DNA from: Actinomycetota bacterium
GTDB lineage: Bacteria; Actinomycetota; Actinomycetes; Nanopelagicales; Nanopelagicaceae
Direction: 5' to 3'
Assembly (NCBI GenBank): GCA_009927705.1
Contig: RFMK01000153.1
Location: forward strand, 1-8,166
DNA length: 8,166 bases
Shown: positions 1-5,105 of the stretch, piece after piece
How positions within the stretch are numbered: the first letter of the stretch is position 1
How the letters are laid out: each line of letters starts with the position of its first letter
Made by a program: the position numbers and the translations under genes
The notes under the pieces: generated by a model
Told to the model about the DNA's origin: nothing
What the model saw: the letters and a program-made list of their open reading frames with translations, nothing else
Database searches by the model: none

Positions 1-667
1 CCATATTCTCTGCCACCCACACAATCCAGTTGGCGTGATATTCACGAAAGAATCCCTAGCAGCGCTTGCAACGTTGGCGAAAAAATATGGTGTTCATATC
101 ATCAGCGATGAGATTCATGGTCCTCTTATTTACGACTATTCGAAATTCACTCCATTCTTAGCAGTAAGTCAGGATGCAGTCGATGTTGGTATTACAGTCA
201 CGAGTGCCAGTAAGGGTTTCAACCTAGCCGGCTTGAAATGCGCCGTCATAATTACTGGCTCAGATTCGATTAAAGAGAAGATCAACTCCATGCCAATTTC
301 TGTAGCGTCCCGAGCCTCGCTTTTTGGCGCGGTTGCTGCAACCGCTGCTTTCCGCGATTCAGTCTCATGGCTTGACGGCGTAATCAATGCCTTGGATGAA
401 AATAGAAAACTGATCAGGAATCTGATTGATAGCAAAATTCCCGCGATTCACTACCGAATCCCAGACTTTGGTTATCTTGCCTGGCTAGATCTTTCAGCGC
501 TCAATCTCGGCGAAGATCCGGCCAAGACGCTTTTGGAGCGTGGAAAAGTCGCCGTTAACGGAGGACATATGTATGGTCCCCGACATAATCAATATGTGCG
601 ATTGAACTTTGGAACCAGTCCAGAGATTATCTCCGAGGCGTTCGATCGTATTTTGCGCAGCGTTTAG
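1..667 (+). CDS. PatB/MalY-type PLP-dependent aminotransferase / cystathionine beta-lyase, 5' truncated
   Basis: This is a fold-type I PLP enzyme, cytosolic, of the family that cleaves cystathionine or related C-S substrates (MalY/PatB) or transaminates. The open frame runs in from the left edge at position 2, giving 221 visible residues of a family usually near 385-390, so roughly 165 N-terminal residues lie outside. The first residues read LCHPHNPVG, the family's substrate/PLP-loop motif. SDEIHG follows, with the Asp (107-109) that pairs with the PLP pyridine nitrogen. The PLP Schiff-base lysine is in SASKGFNLAGLK (codon 212-214). Near the C-terminus, VRLNFGTS carries the arginine (599-601) expected to bind the substrate carboxylate. 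The GTG at 35 lies inside the HNPVGV motif and is not a start. The next gene begins 20 bases downstream, so the two are probably co-transcribed. The family is clear. Lyase versus aminotransferase cannot be settled from this fragment. Confidence 0.93.
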   Translation, partial: HILCHPHNPVGVIFTKESLAALATLAKKYGVHIISDEIHGPLIYDYSKFTPFLAVSQDAVDVGITVTSASKGFNLAGLKCAVIITGSDSIKEKINSMPISVASRASLFGAVAATAAFRDSVSWLDGVINALDENRKLIRNLIDSKIPAIHYRIPDFGYLAWLDLSALNLGEDPAKTLLERGKVAVNGGHMYGPRHNQYVRLNFGTSPEIISEAFDRILRSV

Positions 668-676
668 TTCGATAAT

Positions 677-682
677 AGAAGG
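677..682 (+). promoter_or_regulatory. Shine-Dalgarno site for the FAD oxidoreductase
   Basis: AGAAGG lies five bases before the ATG at 688. It supports that start and leadered translation of this gene from the transcript of the PLP enzyme upstream. Confidence 0.7.
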
Positions 683-687
683 TATCA

Positions 688-2238
688 ATGAGAACTTACG
701 ATGCAGTCATTGTCGGAAGTGGACATAATGGTTTGGTTGCTGCTTGTTACTTGGCACAAGCTGGAAAGAAAGTCCTTGTCATTGAGAAGAACGAGGCCAT
801 AGGTGGAGCAACAACAAGTGTTCGCGCTTTCGAAGGTGTTGATGCCAAACTTTCACGCTATTCATATCTTGTTGCCCTGCTACCAAATCAAATCATCCAA
901 GACTTGAAACTTGATTTTGTAACTGCGAGTCGTTCAGTCTCTTCTTACACACCGTATTTCGATGATGATGGCGATAAAGGATTGCTTATCAATCGAACAT
1001 TCGACGAAGCTACAAGAGAATCATTTATGGAACTGACCGCAGGTGATGATGAGGCGATTGCATGGCAGAACTTCTACAACTCCGTTTTGGAGTTTGCAGA
1101 AGTGGTTGCACCAACATTGCTCCAACCAGTGCCATCGGAGAGTGAGATTCGCGATCTGGTCGATCCATTGACGTGGGTTGAATTAGTGGAAAATACGCTA
1201 GCCGAGACACTTCATGACAATTTCTTTGATGATCTTGTCAAAGGCATCGTTCTGACTGATGGACTTATTGGAACATTTACCGGCGCTAATGATCACGCAG
1301 CAAATATCTGTTTCATCTACCACTTAATTGGAAATGGGACCGGAGAGTGGAAAGTTCCGATTGGTGGAATGGGAGCGTTAGTTGATTCACTGGTGAAGCG
1401 GTGTCATGAATTAGGTGTTGAGATTCGCACCGGAGAGAGTGTCGAGAAGCTGGTTTCTGATTCGTCTCAAGTCACGATTACTGCGCGCGATCCACAAGAA
1501 AGTAGGGAATATGTAAGCAAAATCGCCCTAGCGAATTGCGCACCAAAAATCCTTGAGAGAATCGCAGGAATTCCAGCGCCGAGCATGCGTGATGGCTGCC
1601 AACTCAAGATCAATATGGTCGTGCGACAACTTCCGGAACTAAAGAGTGGGATCGATCCACGGTTGGCTTTTGCAGGAACATTTCATATCAATGAAAGTTA
1701 TTTCCAACTCGAAAGAGCTTTTGAAGAAGCAAGAGATGGGAAAATTCCAACTGAGATTCCTTCTGAAATGTACTGTCACACACTTACTGATAACTCGATA
1801 CTTTCCCCCGAGCTTCGTGACAAAGGTTTTCATACCTTGACCCTCTTCGCGTTGCATCTGCCAGCTCATCTCTTTGATACGGATCATGATCGAGTAAAAG
1901 AAGAAGTTGCAAAGAGGACTCTTGAAGGACTTAATGATTACCTGGTAAAGCCGATCGATCATTATCTAGCGCTTGATGCTAATGGCAGGCCATGTATTGA
2001 AGTTAAGACTCCACAAGAACTGGAAAGTGCGCTCGGCCTACCTCGCGGGAATATTTTTCATACTGATTTACAGTTCCCATGGAAGAGTGACGATGATGTA
2101 AGGAAATGGGGCGTGGAAACTGAAAACCCACGGATTCTTATCGCTGGTTCAGGCGCTCTGCGCGGCGGCGCGGTAAGTGGAATAGCCGGACATAACGCTG
2201 CGATGGCTGCATTGGAAAGATTGTCAGAACTGAACTAG
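688..2238 (+). CDS. PYROXD2 / phytoene desaturase-like FAD-dependent oxidoreductase
   Basis: This is a 516-residue flavoprotein of the CrtI/PYROXD2 branch of the NAD(P)-binding Rossmann superfamily, close to the family's usual length (about 500-540). The N-terminus is a dinucleotide-binding fold: AVIVGSGHNG (GxGxxG at residues 10-15), a ribose-binding Glu at about residue 33, then GGA at 39-41. A second conserved patch, GGMGALVDSLVKRCHELG, lies in the middle. The C-terminal FAD-binding segment is GSGALRGGAVSGIAGHNAA (487-505). There is no signal peptide, so it is cytosolic or membrane-peripheral. The substrate is unknown: no carotenoid gene lies alongside and the GSGHNG variant resembles PYROXD2 rather than true phytoene desaturases. 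The usual GSGxHPGGG motif is altered to GSGALRGG. It follows the PLP enzyme by 20 bases and ends in a TAG that may also be part of the next promoter. Confidence 0.92.
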   Translation: MRTYDAVIVGSGHNGLVAACYLAQAGKKVLVIEKNEAIGGATTSVRAFEGVDAKLSRYSYLVALLPNQIIQDLKLDFVTASRSVSSYTPYFDDDGDKGLLINRTFDEATRESFMELTAGDDEAIAWQNFYNSVLEFAEVVAPTLLQPVPSESEIRDLVDPLTWVELVENTLAETLHDNFFDDLVKGIVLTDGLIGTFTGANDHAANICFIYHLIGNGTGEWKVPIGGMGALVDSLVKRCHELGVEIRTGESVEKLVSDSSQVTITARDPQESREYVSKIALANCAPKILERIAGIPAPSMRDGCQLKINMVVRQLPELKSGIDPRLAFAGTFHINESYFQLERAFEEARDGKIPTEIPSEMYCHTLTDNSILSPELRDKGFHTLTLFALHLPAHLFDTDHDRVKEEVAKRTLEGLNDYLVKPIDHYLALDANGRPCIEVKTPQELESALGLPRGNIFHTDLQFPWKSDDDVRKWGVETENPRILIAGSGALRGGAVSGIAGHNAAMAALERLSELN

Positions 2239-2241
2239 GCT
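2212..2241 (+). promoter_or_regulatory. putative leaderless promoter for the 50-residue membrane protein
   Basis: The -10 candidate is TAGGCT (2236-2241) and a fair -35 match, TTGGAA (2212-2217), sits 18 bases upstream. Six bases separate the -10 box from the ATG at 2248, so transcription starting six to seven bases after the box would begin at the A of the start codon. No good Shine-Dalgarno sequence precedes this ATG. The TAG of the box is the stop codon of the oxidoreductase. The same arrangement recurs upstream of argG. It has not been tested and is inferred from the actinobacterial TANNNT consensus. Confidence 0.45.
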
Positions 2242-2247
2242 CGAGTC

Positions 2248-2400
2248 ATGATCAAAGCAATTCGACGGATCGCAGCGCTTGCGACCTTGCTCATTGTTGC
2301 CCTCAAAGGTGTCCTTACTTTCCTTTCATGGGTGGAGAAGCAAGAAGAAGTCGAAACTGTGTGGGCTGATGATGAAGAGAATGAGGAAATTTTCGGATGA
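2248..2400 (+). CDS. small single-pass membrane protein with acidic tail (50 aa), unknown function
   Basis: I do not recognise this protein. The frame opens after the in-frame TAG at 2236, and the ATG at 2248 is the only ATG that gives a sensible start. The 50 residues divide into a basic N-terminus (MIKAIRR), a hydrophobic span at about residues 8-28 (interrupted by Lys20), and a tail from residue 30 holding ten acidic residues and one lysine. The positive-inside rule would put the N-terminus in the cytoplasm and the acidic tail outside. The stop TGA overlaps the next start (ATGA, 2397-2400), which argues that it is translated and coupled to the next membrane protein. Translation may begin leaderless, since TAGGCT lies six bases before the ATG and there is no clear ribosome site. 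It is short enough for automated annotation to miss. Existence is likely; the role is unknown. Confidence 0.65.
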   Translation: MIKAIRRIAALATLLIVALKGVLTFLSWVEKQEEVETVWADDEENEEIFG

Positions 2401-2777
2401 CGTACTCATATGTCCCAGGAACGTGCAATCTTGGCAAAGCTGAAGTTCGTCGTCGTCAATTCGTTGCTCTGCTTGGACTTTTTCTCTCCGGTTCAACAGC
2501 AATTGGCTTAATTGGTAGCGATGCTCCCGCGAGCGCGCGTTGGGGTTTATTTGTGCCATTGATGGTCTTCTCGGTTGGATTTATCCAGTCGCGCAAAAAG
2601 TTCTGTCTCGCTTACGGCTTCATGGGCACGTTCAATCTCGGCAAACTCGGAGATATCTCTCGAGTCCAAAGTCCTGAAGATCGACGTGCGGATCGCAAGA
2701 CAGCGCTCTCAATACTTGCCCAATCTGCATTGCTTGCTTTGGTGCTCTCTGGGCTTTTTGTAGTTCTTCCTCTGTAG
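2397..2777 (+). CDS. conserved multi-spanning membrane protein (126 aa), unknown function
   Basis: The function is not known. The start is set by the ATGA overlap with the 50-residue gene and by GAGGA at 2383-2387. The protein begins YVPGTCNLGKAEVRRR, with Cys10, then has hydrophobic spans at about residues 22-40, 49-64 and 103-125. The loop between the second and third spans carries SRKKFCLAYGFMGTFNLG with Cys70, followed by a charged stretch (SPEDRRADRK, 92-101). Two short matching motifs, GTCNLGKAE (8-16) and GTFNLGKLG (77-85), face each other across the first two spans and look like an internal pseudo-repeat. I recall similar GTCNIG-starting small membrane proteins in other actinobacteria, none with a function I can name. 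With the 50-residue protein it probably forms a translationally coupled pair. Confidence 0.82.
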   Translation: MTYSYVPGTCNLGKAEVRRRQFVALLGLFLSGSTAIGLIGSDAPASARWGLFVPLMVFSVGFIQSRKKFCLAYGFMGTFNLGKLGDISRVQSPEDRRADRKTALSILAQSALLALVLSGLFVVLPL

Positions 2778-2867
2778 GGCAGTTCAACTTCTGCAAACCA
2801 GACCTTGAGATTACTCATCTTGAGAAAAGGTTAGACCTTCCCTCGAGACTTTCTCATCAAATTTCTC

Positions 2868-2896
2868 TTGTCTCTCAGGATATGTCGGAGTAACTT
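2868..2896 (+). promoter_or_regulatory. candidate promoter of the hibernation factor gene
   Basis: TTGTCT (2868-2873) and TAACTT (2891-2896) are 17 bases apart. TAACTT is the only TANNNT hexamer I find in the 155-base gap before the gene. Transcription would start near 2903 and give a leader of about 30 bases that includes the ribosome site. No stress-sigma consensus could be placed with confidence. Confidence 0.35.
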
Positions 2897-2920
2897 CCTA
2901 TGTGACCTTGCTGATGAGCT

Positions 2921-2927
2921 AGAGGAG
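2921..2927 (+). promoter_or_regulatory. Shine-Dalgarno site for the hibernation factor
   Basis: AGAGGAG lies five bases before the ATG at 2933. It is the strongest ribosome site in the window and fixes this start. Confidence 0.75.
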
Positions 2928-2932
2928 CAAGA

Positions 2933-3277
2933 ATGAAGATTATTACCCACAATCATGGAGTGGCACTGGCCTCGGATTTCGAAGAGATTGCTACTGAACG
3001 AATAGAACGATTAGAACGCTTTGGGATACCGATTGAGCGTATGTATATCGATATACGCCATGAGGTGAACCCACACTTTGGAAAGCATTCACACCGGGTT
3101 ATTTTGACTTCGCATGGCGCTGGCCCACTGCTGAGAGCGGAAGGATCAGGATTTAATGATTTAGCGGCATTTGATGAGGCGGCCGAGGCAATTGAATTGC
3201 AATTGCGAAAGCGTCATGAACGTTCAAAAGACATTGACCGAACAACGCTCCGTAAGTTGCGCGTCAAAGGTGCGTAA
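2933..3277 (+). CDS. hpf: short ribosome hibernation promoting factor, HPF/RaiA (S30AE) family
   Basis: HPF/RaiA proteins bind the 30S subunit at the mRNA/tRNA channel in stationary phase or starvation and hold ribosomes inactive. At 114 residues this matches the single S30AE domain. A first strand (MKIITHNHGV) and helix (residues 14-30) are followed by strands at MYIDIRHEV and HRVILTSHG. The hallmark end of the domain is LLRAEGSGFNDLAAFDEAAEAI, then a basic helix, LQLRKRHERSK (89-99), which in the family contacts rRNA. Many actinobacteria carry a long form (about 200-250 residues) whose C-terminal domain dimerises ribosomes. That domain is absent here and cannot have been lost by a recent frameshift, since the next gene runs antisense from six bases on. 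The gene stands alone with its own likely promoter. It could equally be named RaiA. Confidence 0.85.
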   Translation: MKIITHNHGVALASDFEEIATERIERLERFGIPIERMYIDIRHEVNPHFGKHSHRVILTSHGAGPLLRAEGSGFNDLAAFDEAAEAIELQLRKRHERSKDIDRTTLRKLRVKGA

Positions 3278-3300
3278 AGAGTTTAAACGCTAGTTTTCTT
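3272..3300 (+). terminator. possible terminator between the convergent genes
   Basis: GCGTAAA (3272-3278) can pair with TTT and ACGC (3282-3284 and 3287-3290) with a two-base bulge and a GAG loop. TAGTTTTCTT follows at 3291-3300, a moderate T-tract for the + strand. The stem contains the hibernation factor's stop codon and the reverse complement of the - strand gene's stop. It is weak and imperfect, so intrinsic termination is only a possibility. Confidence 0.3.
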
Positions 3301-3810
3301 GAGTGGCTTCAAAAAGTCGAGTGCGCTGAGATATTCCTCGTAGTACGAGGTGTTCCACGTCCCAAGTTTGGGATCAAAGTAATTTCCATTTATTGGCGTG
3401 CTTCCATTAAGGAAATTGATAGCAGTTTCGGTCTCAGTGATCATTCCAGAAATCCCGCTACGTTTTTCTTGTAGAACACACGTTGGGTACTTGTTCATCT
3501 CTTTATAAATGGCGAGGTCATGACCAAGAACATCAATGACAGCGCTTGCCATCTTTTCAATTATGGGAACTCGCTGATCAGAAGTCGCATCGATAGCAAG
3601 GTATTGATCGATGAGTTTTCGATACTCGCTCCAACTTGCTTTTCCAGATTCTTCTTCGGCCGTCACAAAAGTCTGCAAGTTCTGACATTCAACTGCGGTT
3701 TGTGAGGGTTTTCCAATTGGACCGTAATTGACCGTGCCCCAGATGGCGCCAACGGAGATTGCCAGCAATACCGGTACGAATATCCAGAAAATAGGTCGGG
3801 TACTTCTCAC
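3283..3810 (-). CDS. membrane-anchored or exported protein of unknown function (175 aa)
   Basis: I do not recognise the family. Translation starts at GTG (3808-3810). After a short basic N-terminus (MRSTRP) there is one hydrophobic span at about residues 7-27, which suits an uncleaved signal anchor and leaves about 145 residues outside the membrane. That part is mostly helical in character, with two cysteines (42 and 111) that could form a disulfide, and an aromatic C-terminal patch (YFDPKLGTWNTSYYEEY). No lipobox or catalytic motif is visible. No ribosome site precedes the GTG. Instead a TAGTCT hexamer ends six bases upstream, which suggests leaderless expression. It converges on the hibernation factor gene with five bases between stops and diverges from the methyltransferase gene. 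The coding call is good; the function is open. Confidence 0.78.
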   Translation of the reverse strand: MRSTRPIFWIFVPVLLAISVGAIWGTVNYGPIGKPSQTAVECQNLQTFVTAEEESGKASWSEYRKLIDQYLAIDATSDQRVPIIEKMASAVIDVLGHDLAIYKEMNKYPTCVLQEKRSGISGMITETETAINFLNGSTPINGNYFDPKLGTWNTSYYEEYLSALDFLKPLKKTSV

Positions 3811-3815
3811 CGCCG

Positions 3816-3821
3816 TAGACT
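3816..3821 (+). promoter_or_regulatory. possible -10 box for the methyltransferase gene
   Basis: TAGACT on the + strand overlaps the opposite-strand TAGTCT box almost completely. Start near 3828 would give a leader of about 57 bases carrying the GAGGGAG ribosome site. No convincing -35 is present. If both boxes are used, the two divergent promoters cannot be occupied at once. Confidence 0.22.
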
Positions 3822-3822
3822 A
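3817..3822 (-). promoter_or_regulatory. putative -10 box of a leaderless promoter for the 175-residue protein
   Basis: Read on the - strand, TAGTCT (3822 to 3817) is followed by six bases and then the GTG start at 3810, so a transcript could begin on the start codon itself. No clear -35 is seen. The box matches the TAGGCT boxes before the 50-residue gene and argG at all but the fourth base. Confidence 0.42.
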
Positions 3823-3870
3823 ACCGAGAGCGACTGCGGCCACGAGTGGAAATCAATGGTGAAGTGAGTG

Positions 3871-3876
3871 AGGGAG
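3871..3876 (+). promoter_or_regulatory. Shine-Dalgarno site that decides the methyltransferase start
   Basis: AGGGAG lies eight bases before the ATG at 3885. The alternative in-frame GTG at 3846 has no comparable site, and the residues between (MEINGEVSEGDVR) look non-conserved. Confidence 0.6.
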
Positions 3877-3884
3877 ATGTCAGG

Positions 3885-5096
3885 ATGATTCAGAGCCTCG
3901 ATGAAGCTCTCTCTCGGGCATCCCAGTTACTCGCCAATCCTCGTCAGGTGCACAGAATTGTGATGTCAGGTCGAAGGAGGACCTTCACGCCACAGTTCGA
4001 GCGGATCGATATTCGCCCCGTCGAAATCAAGGCCGTCCTACATTTTCAACTAGTAAGTCATGACGGCAAGAGAGATGTAACGAAGAATGTAGTACCAACG
4101 GAACTCTCCCTCTTGGCGCTGATGAGCGAGGGATATGGAAATCTCCTTGTCGAGACAACGAGTGAAGAATTATCTATCCGGGTCACGAAATCCGGAGATG
4201 CTCAAGTTTCTCATAAGAGGAAAACAGCGCTGGATGCGACCGAAGAATTAAGAACATCTCTAGCCCATGATCGCAAGAAGTCACGATATCTTGATGAGGA
4301 TGAATTGGTTTTCCAAGCGCTGGGAATTTCAGATCACAATCGAAAGCTCAAGCCAAGCCGTACAGATAAATTCATTCAAGTAAATGAATTCTTGAAGATT
4401 ATCAATGGACTTCTTTTGCTTCCAGACCAGAACATCGCCATGGTTGATCTGGGATGCGGAAACGCATATTTAACTTTTGCTGCACATCAATTCCTGAAAA
4501 CCAAGGGGATCAATTCTCACACCACAGGGGTCGACTCACGTACTGACAGTCGAGAGCGGAATAACACAATTGCCAAGGAAGTCGGCATTGAAGGGGAGAT
4601 CGAGTTTGTTGCCGAGGAAATCTCGTCTTTTCCTGAACAAAAGGTAGATATCACTCTTGCGCTACATGCCTGTGATACAGCAAGTGATGATGCATTAGCA
4701 TGGGCAATACGAAGCAAGTCTGAAATTATCCTTGTTGTTCCATGCTGTCATCACGATATCCAACGACAAATTAAGAGTGTAAAACGAGTACCAGATTCAT
4801 GGTCCATCACGACCCGACATGGAATTCTGCGAGAGCGCATCGGAGATATTCTTACCGATTCAATCAGGGCGCAGATCCTTCGGATCTTGGGCTATGAAAC
4901 GGATGTCATCGAGTTCATCGACAGCGAACACACCCCTAAGAACCTCATGATCAGGGCGATCTATAAGGGCGGGCAAGCTTCCCAAAGTGATTTTGCAGAG
5001 TTAGATGCCATGATTGAAAGTTGGCAGGTGCAACCCCGCTTGATGACTCTACTTGCCGAGGCAATTTCTTCGCGACGAAGTAATGCTCTCAGTTAG
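3885..5096 (+). CDS. class I SAM-dependent methyltransferase, METTL25/GSTCD-like (Methyltransf_32 type)
   Basis: This 403-residue protein (416 if GTG at 3846 is used) should transfer a methyl group from S-adenosylmethionine; the acceptor is unknown. The first 165 or so residues form a domain I cannot name, basic near the start (SGRRRTFTPQ). The methyltransferase core begins with FIQVNEFLKII and motif I, VDLGCGNAYLTF (SAM-binding, residues 187-198), then an acidic residue after the second strand in TGVDSR. LHACDTASDDAL (about 260-271) and the family signature PCCHH (286-290) follow, as in the PF13679-type fold found in METTL25 and GSTCD. The tail RHGILRER and EHTPKNLMIRA is also typical. I chose ATG 3885 for its ribosome site. 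There is no membrane span, so it is cytosolic. It ends in the TAG that overlaps the argG promoter box. An RNA or protein acceptor is plausible but not shown. Confidence 0.87.
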   Translation: MIQSLDEALSRASQLLANPRQVHRIVMSGRRRTFTPQFERIDIRPVEIKAVLHFQLVSHDGKRDVTKNVVPTELSLLALMSEGYGNLLVETTSEELSIRVTKSGDAQVSHKRKTALDATEELRTSLAHDRKKSRYLDEDELVFQALGISDHNRKLKPSRTDKFIQVNEFLKIINGLLLLPDQNIAMVDLGCGNAYLTFAAHQFLKTKGINSHTTGVDSRTDSRERNNTIAKEVGIEGEIEFVAEEISSFPEQKVDITLALHACDTASDDALAWAIRSKSEIILVVPCCHHDIQRQIKSVKRVPDSWSITTRHGILRERIGDILTDSIRAQILRILGYETDVIEFIDSEHTPKNLMIRAIYKGGQASQSDFAELDAMIESWQVQPRLMTLLAEAISSRRSNALS

Positions 5097-5099
5097 GCT
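5094..5099 (+). promoter_or_regulatory. putative -10 box of a leaderless argG promoter
   Basis: TAGGCT (5094-5099) is followed by six bases and the argG ATG at 5106. The hexamer is identical to the one before the 50-residue gene and again uses the upstream stop codon TAG. There is no Shine-Dalgarno sequence before this ATG. The -35 region is poor; a short palindrome CTTCG-CGA-CGAAG (5068-5080) occupies about that position. No ArgR-type operator was recognised. Confidence 0.45.
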
Positions 5100-5105
5100 T
5101 CGCTC

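Noticed and set aside
671..676. GATAAT before the oxidoreductase as a -10 box.
   Set aside because: No -35 at a workable distance, and transcription starting there would begin after the ribosome site; co-transcription with the PLP enzyme is simpler.
2236..2250. Possible TAG read-through from the oxidoreductase into the 50-residue frame, and likewise from the methyltransferase into argG at 5094-5108, since both pairs are in frame.
   Set aside because: A TAG that forms part of TAGNCT-N6-ATG is always followed by an in-frame ATG (nine bases), so the promoter reading explains the frame without read-through, and argG homologues start at this region.
2779..2794. GCAG...CTGC hairpin after the 126-residue gene as a terminator.
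   Set aside because: Only four base pairs with an eight-base loop and no T-tract follows.
3846..3884. GTG at 3846 as the methyltransferase start.
   Set aside because: There is no ribosome site before it, whereas AGGGAG lies eight bases before ATG 3885, and the extra 13 residues look unconserved. It cannot be fully excluded.
5068..5080. CTTCG-CGA-CGAAG palindrome before argG as a repressor operator.
   Set aside because: It is inside the methyltransferase coding sequence, is short, and does not resemble a known ArgR box. It may be chance.
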